The translations under genes and the position numbers were made by a program. Below are positions 46,158-56,348 of a DNA stretch of 64,000 nucleotides, piece after piece (the first letter of the stretch is position 1; every line of letters starts with the position of its first letter). The DNA is from Knoxdaviesia capensis. Lineage: Eukaryota > Ascomycota > Sordariomycetes > Microascales > Gondwanamycetaceae. The stretch is from the NCBI GenBank assembly GCA_001510575.1, contig LNGK01000008.1, positions 3,585,541 through 3,649,540 on the forward strand. Reading direction: 5' to 3'. The notes under the pieces are model-generated. The model saw only the letters and a list, made by a program, of their open reading frames with translations. It was not told where the DNA came from and did not search any database.

Positions 46158-47699
46158 TTATATGTACTGCTCCGGATCCTCAGCGCGGCCCTCCAGGTGC
46201 CGTAGCTCGGCATGCACCGCAAAGTCATCATCCCGCCAAACCCGGACCACCACCTTGCCCTCATCGTTCACCCAGGCGCGGAACATGCCACCACAGTTGA
46301 AATCCTGCACGATCTTTGCGCGAGTTTCCAGCGTGGCACCCGAGGTCGCGTCGCGCACTACCACGCTCTCGATGCCGATCACGCCACCCTCACCCTCGCC
46401 TGTCACGCCCCAGCGCGTACCAGCGCTCTGCTGCAGCTCGCCGTGCGGGCCGGTGATGGCGGACAGTGCGACGGCGGTTGACGCCGGCTTCCAACGGGCC
46501 AGGGCGCCGATGCTGCGCAGTGCGTTGACGCGCATGAATGAGTCGCCGTTGCCGGTGCCGGAGGCGCCCATAGCGCGCGTGGTCGTCGTGGTGCGTGCCG
46601 GGAGTGAGAGCGGGCGGTAGCTGAACGGTGTGGGCAGGCAGTCCGCGAGGAGGTTCTGCAGCGTGGGGGACAGCATGACGGCGGTGGAGGAGGCAGCCTG
46701 GCGTAGGACGGCGCCAGCCTGCGAAAGCAGATCGGGTGCGTTCATGGCCCCCGGTTTCGTCGGGTCGCCCGCCTCCGCCCACTCTTCGGCCCAGAACCCA
46801 GCGCCCACGATCGGCGTATCGCCCACCCGCCCGGTCAACTTGTTGGTGAGTCCCCCAGTGCTAGTCGCACAGCAAACCACGCCGTCAGAATCCAGCGCCA
46901 CAGCGCCGCACGTGCCCTGCGGCAGATACTCTGTAGCGCTCCACGTGCCCAGACCGCTGCCCTCGCGCTCGCGCTTCAGCGCGCGCTCGTGCTCGTCCCA
47001 CCGCTTCTGCGTGAAGAAGTACCCCGGATCGACCATATCCAGCCCGTAGCTCTCGGCCAGCACCTCTGCCGTGCGGCCGTACAGCAGCGTGTGGCCCTGC
47101 GCGGACGGCACGTCAGGGTGCTCCGGGTCGTACGCTGGCAGCGTGTCAGATGCAGTGGCGGTGGCAGTGCGGTGCGCGGACAGATCGGTCTCGCCATGCT
47201 CCAGCACGCAGCGGGCTAGCTTAATCGGGTTGCGCACGCGCCGAAGCCCCGAGACACCGACGCCGCGCTTGGCGAACCCGCGGGAGACCATTACCGATGC
47301 CTCTAGCTCGTTGATGCCGTCGCGAGTGAACACGGCGCCGTAGCTGCTGTTGAATAGCGGATCGTCCTCCAGCATGGTCACCGCGAACACGGCCACGTCC
47401 AGCGCCGACGGGAGCTCTAGCGGACTGCCGAATGCAGCGGCTCCCTTGGAATAGCGGTGAGCCATCTTGGGCGTCTTCATGTAGGCCGTGGTACGTGAGA
47501 TCTGTATATGTAGAGCGCGGGTGTTAGCTTTTCAGGTGTAGATGGAACGGGGAGTCGGGGCTGGCCGCACAATTTTGAGAAGAGACACACGGAACTCAAG
47601 GTACCGGTCCGGCGACAGATTCTCCGGCCGGATATTTCCGGCTCCGCCATGGATGATAATCCGGGGCTGCATCTTCGGGGGTGCGGTCTTTGCTTCCAT
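46158..47699 (-). CDS. Ntn-hydrolase: L-asparaginase/threonine aspartase (isoaspartyl peptidase) family, 490 aa
   Basis: Exon 1 is 47699–47571 and exon 2 is 47501–46158, with a 69-nt intron (GTGCGG…TACAG). The N-terminal IIIHGGAGN is the family hallmark of the alpha subunit. The autocleavage site GTCGAVALD gives the catalytic N-terminal Thr at residue 240, followed by ATSTGGLTNKLTGRVGDTPIVGAG, the substrate-binding segment typical of type 2 asparaginases and threonine aspartases. Length (490) and the extra loops fit the fungal threonine aspartase-like branch more than short plant asparaginases. The chosen ATG at 47699 puts nine residues before MQPRIIIHGGAGN; an ATG at 47672 or one at or above 47744 is also possible. 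The same-strand upstream neighbour is DUG2, another peptide-degrading enzyme. Precise substrate is not determinable. Confidence 0.9.
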
Positions 47700-48298
47700 T
47701 GCTCGGTTTTTAGTTCGACAACTGAGGTGAATGTGCAGAATCAATCAAATCTATCTCACGAAAAAAAAGATGAAAAGAACAGAGGAAACAGCTTGCGTGA
47801 TCGGGGGAACCGGGGCTGGATATAACGGATTGGAAATGGAGACCACGATATCCATAAAAAGAGACCTTCTGACATTTGTCCAGGGTCGAGAGCTTTCAAT
47901 GAAACGAAGGCCCCCAAAATGCGGGACAGCGTGATAGGAAGCGGCGCGATAAGATAAGGCTTGGACGATAAGCCTTTCGGCGCCGGATGTCGTCGGAGGC
48001 CAAAAGAACGCAGACACCGATGCTCCGAGGTTCGGACATCAACATATAACAGGAGGAATGTTCGTGATATCGGGGAAAGTAATGTGTCTTCTAAAGAGTT
48101 CGTTATTTGATTGATTGCTTCTATGCTTCTATGCCTCTATTCGATTTTTCATTGATCGTAGATTATTTTGCGTGCACTCTCAACCTCATCTTCATAAGCT
48201 TCGTGCCTGACTTCAATCTCAAGACATCGACATCGTGTAAAACTATGATAAAACACCCCTCAACTTATGCATGTTCTTTAAATCAGATGCTCACAGCC
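47700..48298. other. Intergenic region between DUG2 and the asparaginase-family gene
   Basis: About 600 bases hold the 5' region of the asparaginase-family gene and the 3' end of DUG2. No other feature is seen. Confidence 0.6.
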
Positions 48299-51231
48299 TC
48301 ACAGCCGCGAAAACACATCCCCCAGAATCTCCCGTGCCTTGGTCAGATTCAACAACCGCAGCCGCTCGTTGTCCAGATGGGCCGAATCGCTCGCCTGTCC
48401 ACACGGCAAATGCGCCGCGGGGGCACTAAACTCCTTCTCGAGGAAGCGGATCGCCGGGATCGACCCGCCCTCGCGGATGTACAGCGGGCGTCGCGGCCGT
48501 TTCTGCCTGTCGGAGCCCGAGCCGCCGCTGGACCCGCTCTTGACGCTGCCGGTACCGTCAGCACTAGCAACAGCGGTGGCATTCTCCCCGGGCTGCTCGA
48601 ATACGGTGTCCCACGCAGTGATAACCGCCTCCTCCAGCGTCCGGAATACTGCGTTACTCGGATCTCCCAACCACGGCTCCGCGCGGTTATCAATGCGCAC
48701 CGTCAGCCGATTCTGCGACCCGCGCGCCGCAAACTCGGCCTCGAGGTACGCGCGCAGCCCTGCAATCACCTCATCGACCTCCTGCCCTGGCACCAGCCGC
48801 AAGCTGATGTTCGCGCTCGCGTGCGAGCTGACCAGGCTGCCGTCTGGTCCGGACACGCGGTAGCGGTGAATCGTCAGGTTCGGCTCGCGCCACCGCGCAA
48901 TCAGTGACGCCTTGATCTCCGCCGCTGGCCGCCGGTCGGGGCGCACCCGCCGTACCTGTCGCACAATATCGTCGAAGCGCGCGTCCTCGTCTGGCTGAAT
49001 CGGCTGCACGCCGTCGTAGAAGTGCGGGATCATCACGCGGTTGCTCGGGCCCTTGAGGCGCGCCAGCAGTGACGTCAGGTCGGACAGCGGCTCGTCGTTG
49101 AGAAACGAACCGTCAACGCCGGAGTGTAGGTCTGGGAATGGAGAGTCCACGCACACTGTGGCATGCAGGACGCCGCGCAGGCCATAGGTCAGGCACGGCA
49201 TCTCATCGTCGAGCCAGTAGCTGTTCGCCAGGAGGATGTAATCCACCGGGCCAATGAGGTGTTTATTGTTTTGCACGGCCTCGCGGAACCCGTACGAGCC
49301 GTGCTCCTCCTCGCCCTCAATTAGAAACACGACGTCGTTCTGCAACTTCTTTGCCTGCATCAGATCCGTAACAGCAAACAGGGCTGCCATGATCGGCCCC
49401 TTGTTGTCACTGATACCGCGGCCATGGAGGTACCCGCTGATACCTTTTAGCTCGAACGGATCGGTAGCCCACGATGCTTTGCGGTTGTCAGCAGCCACAA
49501 CGTCGTAGTGACCGTAGAACAAAATGCGCTTGCGCTGTTCCTCCGGCTCGCTCATACCAGTAAACGTAGCTAGCACCACCGGGTTGTGGCTATCGCCGGT
49601 GTTGAGCATGACTGCACGTGCACCCATCTTCTTGAACAACGTAGCCAAGAACGTGGCACCTCGGTGGCAGTCCTCGGCAAACTCGGGCCGCGATGAGACG
49701 GTCTTGAACGAGACAAACTCCTGCAGAGACGACAGCATGGCATCGCGTGAGATGCCATCCTCGGGGGTGGAGCGGCCCAGAGCTGACGTGTCCTTGACCT
49801 TCCAGACCGACACATTGTTGTCGTTTGCGCCAGTAATGTAGAACCGGTCGGAGTGGTAGTTTGTAATAGCCGACGCAAGAATCTTTCCGCTGTGGGCTTG
49901 CCAGCGAGTCAGGCAGCGGTACTTCTGCGCAATCTCTTCGGGGGATGCCGTGCTGTGGAATGCACCATAGTATACAGTGTTGTGTTTCTGGGGAGAGTTG
50001 TTACGTTAGAACGTGATAATCTCAGTGGACGAGAGAGAGGGGAAGCAGAACTTACCGCTACAGCTCCATTGGCAGCGGCACTAAATAGACATCCCCAGCC
50101 CATCTGCACAGACATGACATCGCTAGTGTGGGCCTTGATGACTCTTAGACGCTGCTTAGTGTCCATATCCCACAGCTCAACTACGCCATCCAGCTTTCCG
50201 GCATACAAGAACGAGCCGTCTACAGAGAGAGACATGACCGAGTCACCATCATCGGAACCCAGAACAAAGATCTCCTCTGGTCCAGGTCCACTAGCATCGT
50301 CCTCGTAACTATCGTCTGATTCATGGGCCGTGCTACTCGAATAGCTGTGCTGGCCACGCGAGGAGGACGAAGACCGATCGTCGTCGCTGCCGGCAGGTTG
50401 TCGAAGTCTCCAGGCTTTGATGGTGCCGTCACCACCACCGGATAGCAGCACGTCCTCGTCGGCGTCTACCAGCACCGTTGGGCCTTTGGCCACAAGCATG
50501 CAGTACACATAGCCGTAGTGGGCAAAGTTTTGGATGTGGCGCGGGTCGACCTGGATGACCGTCTGGGCGGGGGGGATATGGCTCCACCGCTCATCGTTGC
50601 GCCGGGGCGTGCTCGTGCCGCCCACGGCCTTGGAATCAAAGAACCGGTGGTTTCGGCGGTCTGGGTGGCCAAGTGAGGCACTTCCCACGTGCACAGAAGA
50701 GTCGTTCAGCCGAGCATACTGGATTGTTGTGTTCTGGGCACCAAAGTACACAGTGTCTTGCTGTGGGCTGTAGGCAACAGAGAAGATGTCACCGACGTCG
50801 TAGGTGCTGAAGATTTCGTAGCGGCGGCGTAGAGTCCGGGGACACCACACGTTGACAAACGGATCTCCGCCGCTCGAGAACAGCAGTTGCCCGTCAGGCG
50901 ACAACGCCAGACCGAGCACGGTGCGACGGTGGGCCTGGACCTTGGCCACCTGCTGGAACGAGTCCAGTGACCACACCACAATCTCACCGTCGTGGGTGCC
51001 GGCGTACACGCGGCCCAGCTGCGGGCTCACCGCCAGAGCCAGCACCGAGCTGTCGTGCTTCAGAGTATGGAGCAGTTCCGGCGACGACTCCAGCCGCTGA
51101 ACTGACGTGGCCAGTGGCGTATCGGCAACAGCAATCGACACGGCAGCCGACGTCGACAGTGCCGAGGCGGCGGACGCGGACACCGACGCGGCGGATGACG
51201 ACGGCGGCCGGGCCGGGGTTCGAGAGGTCAT
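48299..51231 (-). CDS. DUG2: Glutathione degradosome component Dug2 (WD40 repeats plus M20 metallopeptidase), about 954 aa
   Basis: Exon 1 (51231–50056) and exon 2 (49987–48299) join in phase 0 across a 68-nt intron (GTAAGT…CCCCAG). The N-terminal half contains WD40 repeats (for example HTLKHDSSVLALAVSP, VFVW/VNVW, DGTIKAW and VELWDMDT). The C-terminal half is an M20 peptidase with HYDVVAAD, GRGISDNKGP, EGEEEHGS and a final SAHLDNE, so all metal ligands and the catalytic Glu appear present. In yeast, Dug2 pairs with Dug3 to cleave glutathione and gamma-glutamyl peptides, with Dug1 finishing Cys-Gly. The start is uncertain: ATG at 51231 has a good CACC context and is used here; an in-frame ATG at 51378 in a poorer context would add 49 low-complexity residues. 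The Ser-rich linker (about residues 285–310) looks disordered. Confidence 0.93.
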
Positions 51232-52589
51232 GGTGAGCGACAGTGGCAGGGGCGACAACGCATTGAGCTCGGCAGCAGCCGCTGAGTGTGTCGAGGACCG
51301 GCGTCGGGGCCGTAATGAGGCCGGAGAGCGTGTGCTCCGATGGCAGGCGCAGGAACTGGGGAGAGAGGGACCGTACATCGGCCTCCGGAGCGTGTTGGTC
51401 CGATTTCGGGGTTCCGGCCAGTGGAAGGTGTTCGGATGTGGAGAGTCGAGAGGTGGTTTCGGGGTGGTTTCGCTTGAGAGAGGAATTTGGAGCTGACTGT
51501 GAATAGGAAAAAGACAAACAAGAAGGACAGATATATATATCGTATATGACAGACGACTTGTTGCGAGGAAATTAGACGATCAGGTGTGACTCTTTCCTTT
51601 TAGCCATTGTCTGATTGAGCTTGTCGATTGCGTGCGTCAAAATGAATTAGCTCGGGTGGTGGCACCGTGGTGCGAATTGAAGATTCACACGTTGTATAGC
51701 TGAAATTAGCACATGTGCGCAGATTTGTACGCGGCCATCTGATTTATGCTGTTCACGAGTTCGACGGCCCCTATAAAAGGGCTTCGTCCCCCTCGAAGTT
51801 CAGTCTTACCAACCCTTCCTGCTGCAGACAGACCATCAAACTTCAATCCAACACTTGATATATCAATTAGAAGCTGCAACTTTGAAAAATGACTGTCTGT
51901 CCATACTACAATAGTACCCGTCAGCCCCGCGAGTAGTGCGCTTGACATGTCCTACACCGGAAGTTTCTTTGCGGGCCGCCACTCTATGGGCCCGTTGGCC
52001 GCCTCTTGATCTTCCGAACAGCCCTCGGAACGAGGCCGCCCACGGGGTTCTTCTAGATTGCACGAGGTTCTGATTGCAAAACGGTTTCTCCGAGCGTCCC
52101 CTGAACCCTAACCCTCTTAAACTATCTTCTCTTTAGATACAAACGGCAGTCCTGGTCACAACTGGGCCGCCTGGCCTGCTCCGGAGGTTGGTAAGTTCAC
52201 CTTATGGTTCTGTCCTTTTCGGGGGTTTCAACCTTTCAGATGATGCCGAGACGTTGCAGTGCTGTGCAACGGCCAATCTATGCTGTACTAGGAGTGCTAC
52301 CAGCACTGTGCGTCGGAGGTGTTATCGGAGGGATACACATATGCCAGGTATCCCCAAGACTTCACGGATTTGAACAGCGGAGCCATTGATAAGATCGGGG
52401 ATTTCAAAGCCCTCCAGCTAGCAAAGAAGAGTAAGTGGGGGTTGGAGTGGGGATATAACGCGAGCCTCCATATCCGCGTACCACCCCACTTTTGACCCGG
52501 ACAGCCTTACAATGAAGTCCGCAACCGCTTGGATCCAGCGGGCCAATCCATGGACTGATTTCCGTAAGCCACAAGAGGGATCCTAGACC
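51232..52589. other. Upstream region of DUG2 and edge of the rearranged locus
   Basis: On the minus strand 51517–51232 is largely open in another frame and rich in Ser/Pro codons, so it is either DUG2 leader or an alternatively spliced N-terminus; a pyrimidine-rich acceptor-like site lies near 51497. A telomere-like doublet (AACCCTAACCCT) is at 52104–52115. From 52120 to 52590 I see no recognisable coding sequence. Confidence 0.5.
52104..52115. repeat. Telomere-like doublet
   Basis: AACCCTAACCCT lies about 870 bases upstream of the DUG2 start, at the border of the HET/copia scrap region. Confidence 0.5.
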
Positions 52590-53390
52590 TCAGGCCCGTC
52601 CCGCACATCCAGCTCCCGCATCGCATACCTAGAGCTACGCACCGCCGGATGTGCCGGCAGTATAGGCGTCAATAGCTTTACCGACATGTGGTTCCAACTC
52701 GTCCAGGGCTACTCTCGCGCGAGCCTCCCACTCCAGACTGATCAGCTAGCCGCCATCGCATCTATTGTGCAGGAAATTTCGCGCATATCGCGGTGCACGT
52801 ATGTGGCTGGCCTGTGGAGGGGGTCATTGCTGTTCAGCTTGTTGTGGTTTGAACGCGATGGACAGGGCTCGAAGATCTGGGTCCCGGCCCCACTCGCGGC
52901 CGGGAAAAACAGGGGATGTGGTGCACGCGGGTCCGGGCTGGTCATCGGCACCGCTAAACGGAGCGGGCGCGGCCCCACTCGCAACGGGTAAAAGTGGGGG
53001 CTCGGTCCCGGGGTGTCCGAGCTGGTCGTGGGCAGCCATTGACGGTCCCATTGCGATCAATCTCCAACTTGTCAAAAGGTTTGCAGTCGTGTCCGAAGTC
53101 CAGATGAACTTGCCTACGAGCGGGGATATGTCTTCATATCCACAGGAAGGCCGAATCGCTCTGCAAGGGCTGATCTACCAGATCACGGACATCAAGCTAC
53201 AGAAGTCGCAATGGAAGGCCTGGGAGTGGCTGTAAGAAGAAGAGTCGCTGCCGGTGTCGCTGGACCTTGACACCGAAACTACGTTCATAGACCGGTACTG
53301 CGTCATCTGCGTGCCGTTCATCGTGATGCAGGCGGTGTCCGACGGGGGCCGAACAACTGGGGGTCATGAGGTACAGGGCCTATGTCTTGA
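52590..53390 (+). pseudogene. HET-domain (heterokaryon incompatibility) protein, C-terminal relic with frameshift
   Basis: The plus strand encodes the typical post-HET-domain region in pieces. At 52686–52860 one frame reads MWFQLVQGYSRASL, then TDQLAAIASI and TYVAGLWRGSLLFSLLWF, matching the conserved 'W..LV..YS...LT...DKL.AIS.....YVAGLW...LL..LLW' block. The frame then runs into unrelated sequence and a stop by 52991. A different frame takes up at about 52990 with PSWSWAAIDGPI, the PSWSWAS-DGPI hallmark, continuing to a stop at 53235. A third stretch near 53254–53380 resembles the usual C-terminal tail. The N-terminal HET domain itself is missing. HET proteins mediate non-self recognition on hyphal fusion; this copy cannot make an intact one. 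Confidence 0.8.
52655..52713 (+). repeat. 59-bp inverted repeat, left arm
   Basis: This segment (within the HET relic, spanning MWFQLVQGY) matches the reverse complement of 53391–53449 at 55 of 59 positions by eye, with 677 bases between the arms. Three of the four differences are transitions and one is a C/G transversion. Confidence 0.9.
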
Positions 53391-53449
53391 AGTAGTCCTG
53401 GACGAGTTGGAACCACATGTGGGTGGAGCTATTGACGCCTATACTGCCG
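53391..53449 (-). repeat. 59-bp inverted repeat, right arm (reversed HET fragment)
   Basis: This is the reverse-complement partner of 52655–52713. It means that a piece of a HET gene has been copied or joined in the opposite orientation directly after the HET relic. Confidence 0.9.
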
Positions 53450-53620
53450 ATGGTAACTTTACCAAATGCAAAGCACGAATTGTTGTGCGCGGGGATCAAG
53501 AGTATGGGGACCCCTCCCAGAACACATATGCTGCAACCATAGCACTCAAAACACTGCGAACCCTCCTCACGCTCGTGAGCACGAGGTTAGAGGTTAGGTT
53601 TGAAGATAGCTTGATACCAA
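53450..53620 (+). mobile_element. Ty1/copia retrotransposon reverse-transcriptase fragment
   Basis: The plus-strand frame reads KCKARIVVRGDQ, then TYAATIALKTLRTLLTL, matching the N-terminal reverse-transcriptase block of fungal copia polyproteins (K-KARLVVRG-Q…DTYAAT-A…FRTLMA). Only about 50 residues remain, and no integrase, LTR or downstream YVDD motif was found. It starts right where the inverted HET fragment ends, so it is part of the same rearrangement. Confidence 0.75.
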
Positions 53621-53701
53621 ATATATGTGGTATTCTCTCAAAATAATAGATCAGTAACTCAAGCAAACAAAAAAGAAACCCCAACACGCCAGTCTTATCG
53701 A

Positions 53702-55996
53702 CTACCTCGCCAGCCCCCACTTGGCTCCCCGGCCAGGCATGTTCCGCAAAAAGGTTTCAAGAGAGGATCTACTAGCGATCTTCCGTTCTCGGCGCAACCG
53801 GATCGGATCATCAGACGGAGTGATCCATATCATGCATCTAGTGATAGCCACTCTCCGTCTCCCAGTGCCAACCACCGGAAACCAGTGCCGATCAGGCACA
53901 CCACCAAGATACCGCATGGCATCGTTCATTCTGTACACGTCCTCAGGGTTGCCCCGAACATCAACATTGTGGACGAGCATGCCGGAGTCCTGCGTGTCCC
54001 GAAACGCGTCATCTGATAGGTACAGACCGTCCTCCATCTTCAGCGGCCCACGGTTGCAGATGTTCCAGAACACCAACGACGAGCGGGCACATGTGTAGAG
54101 CGTGTCCGGGTCGACAAAGCCCAGAATCCGGCAGTACAGCTCGGTGGGCAGCCGTCCCTGCGTAGAAAACTTGCTGAGGTAGCGGGTTCTCGCCACCGTG
54201 AGGAACGACACCAGCGCAGTGACGCCCGGCAGAACGGCTTCCATCAGCCCGTAGTATGAGTCGACCAGCTCTTCCAGCCTCTGGAAGTGTGGTGCTCTTG
54301 CCGATGGCTTTTGAGAGATCAGGTACTCAAAAATATTCATGAGACACTCGAGCTCACCGGATCTGCTGTTGTCGTGGCCTTGGGGCCACAGCCACAACAG
54401 CTTGGAGATTTTGGCTGCTGGCCACTGCACTCGGCCACCGCTGGCAGACCTGCAGCCAGTCACCATATACACCTCGAAAAACATGACAGAATCCAGGCTG
54501 ATAACCACGCCCATAAACGGCTGCCCGGGCCGATCGGAAAGACCAAAGTCGATGGCTTCGAGTGCGGCCTCGCTGCACACGAAGTTCACCACAGACACCA
54601 GCACTTCGTCTATCCAATACATCGTCCCGGGCGGCGCTGCCCCCGGCACCTCACCCTCCAGATGTCCGCCAAACCCAAACTCTGGCAGCCCCACGCAGCG
54701 CTCGGAATCGCGGTTTTCCTGAACAAATCCGGTGGTGGACTCGCCGCCTCTGGGGCGCGAGACGCGCTTCAGCTCCATATTACCCGCAGCAAGCGACACG
54801 ATAGCGAACGCGAACTCGCGCACGATGAACGAATCGGCCGGCCACTGGCGGCTGAAGGAGCGCATGCTTTTTTGGGATGCCCACCGGAAGCTGGACAGCA
54901 GATGGATGCGGAGCTTGCCATACAGGTTCCGGGAGGATCGGTGGTGGGGCGTCGGCCCGTCAGTCACCACGCGGCGGCCGAGCCGCTGCACAGCGCGCGC
55001 GGCCGACTCGGCCTGGTTACGCCCGTACTCCGGCGTCGGCGGCCACGACATGTCGATAGAGACGAGGCAGTACGGGTGGAGGTTGTCGGCGTTGAACGTC
55101 GCGCGCGGGGCCTTCGGGTCTTTGGTTTGGGCACAGTGGATAATGTTCTTGCGGAGGCCGTCAATCAGGGTCAGCTTGACATGCCGGTTGAGGCCGATCG
55201 AGAACACCTCGCGATCGAGATTCAGCGTGAGCATCAAAGATCTGAGCGGCGTCAGTGCAGTCGGGATCCGCGCGTAGACGTAGTCGGATGGTAAGCCCGC
55301 TGGAATGGGGCCATTTTCGGCCCGAGTTAGATAGGCTGTGTCGATGTCTCTCTGGATCGTCTCAAACATGGCCCGACAGCGGCTCAGCCATTCTGATATC
55401 GGTCACAGCAGTTAGAAGAAAGCCCCAATACCACATCAGACAATATATCGGGGTATCATCTCCATCGATCACGGCTCATACCTGGGTACTCTAGCGGGTT
55501 ACTAGGGATATCCCTGATCATAGCCATCAACACATCCACTCCCCGGGCCTTGCGGTTCTGTCTCCCGATGTAGAGCCTCTGTTTGTAGATCACCGTGGGG
55601 TGAACCCCGTATTCTCGCTCGAGTCGGATAGTCATGTTGGCTCCGTTCCAGGTATAAGGACGGCGGATGATATCGTTCAACTTGGGAGAATTGATTTGAT
55701 ATATGAAGGCTGCTTGGAAAGATGTTCACCGAAACAATCAAAAGCCCGCAGATGTCTTTCAGCCAGTAGGAGTTGCACGACTTGTCTGAATTAGGGTTAG
55801 TCCCATGCGGTGGTCCTTTCAGCTTGGTTGAGGAACTGTCTTGAAGGATCGCCGTTCCTCTGGCTGCAGTGGCAGTACTACGAACGAGTAAAAGTGGCTG
55901 CAACACACACTGGGCGGTGGTGTTAACGGTCTTGCCCCTCTGCAACTGTTTCCAAATAATCTGCAAGCTATCCCGCCTCTCTGTTCCATGTCTCAA
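53702..55996 (-). CDS. F-box-like protein with fungal N-terminal region, about 718 aa
   Basis: Well-supported exons are 55680–55482 and 55392–53702, joined through an 89-nt intron (GTATGA…ATATCAG) to give …LEYPEWLSRCRAMFETIQ, a fluent protein. A first exon 55996–55730 followed by a 49-nt intron (GTGAAC…CCCAAG) would join in phase 0 (…SYWLKDICGLLIVS/LNDIIRRPYTW) and supply an ATG; its first 70 residues look poorly conserved, so that exon is tentative. An F-box-like motif lies near the C-terminus (GRLPTELYCRILGFVDPDTLYTCARSS, about residues 570–600), an unusual position. The rest is not recognisable. Fungal families with this layout are large and mostly uncharacterised; a role as an SCF ubiquitin-ligase adaptor is only inference. 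The 3' end lies some 80 bases from the copia scrap. Confidence 0.65.
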
Positions 55997-56021
55997 AGCA
56001 CCTCCCCAGCCCCCACGGTTC

Positions 56022-56033
56022 CCCTAACCCTAA
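56022..56033. repeat. Telomere-like doublet at the F-box gene 5' end
   Basis: CCCTAACCCTAA sits about 25 bases upstream of the tentative ATG at 55996. Part of a recurrent pattern of such doublets near gene starts in this window. Confidence 0.5.
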
Positions 56034-56348
56034 GTATCGTTACATCTATCCTCATGCTTCCTTTTTTTCTTTCACGCCAGCCGCCAGCCGCCATGTCCTC
56101 GTTTGTGCACTACAAAAGTACCCTGGCATCCAGAGGCGTTTGCTTGAGTGGTTAGAGCCTAGTACTACTTGAACGAGCAGGCAATGGAAGACATCCAGTT
56201 AGGAGGCCAACAACATCCTCCCATCCTCTATAATAAAGGTTATAAGACTCCCCGCAGGCCATTGAGCAGATCCCGCCCAGTTAGATGCTGCCAGGTGGCG
56301 GCTTTTAATTTCAAGCATATCTATTATATTTCAAGCTCGCACTGAATC
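56034..56348. other. Short intergenic region
   Basis: No gene is supported here. A segment at about 56145–56160 resembles a tRNA A box but has no matching B box. Confidence 0.5.

Noticed and set aside
48107..48907. 266-codon plus-strand frame over the 3' end of DUG2
   Set aside because: It overlaps the conserved M20 C-terminus in antisense and starts in intergenic T-rich DNA.
54287..55294. 335-codon plus-strand frame antisense to the F-box-like gene
   Set aside because: Arg/His/Ala-rich shadow of the minus-strand gene; no domain, no splice context.
56140..56230. Possible tRNA (TTGCTTGAGTGG resembles an A box)
   Set aside because: No B box (GGTTCGANTCC) or acceptor-stem pairing downstream.
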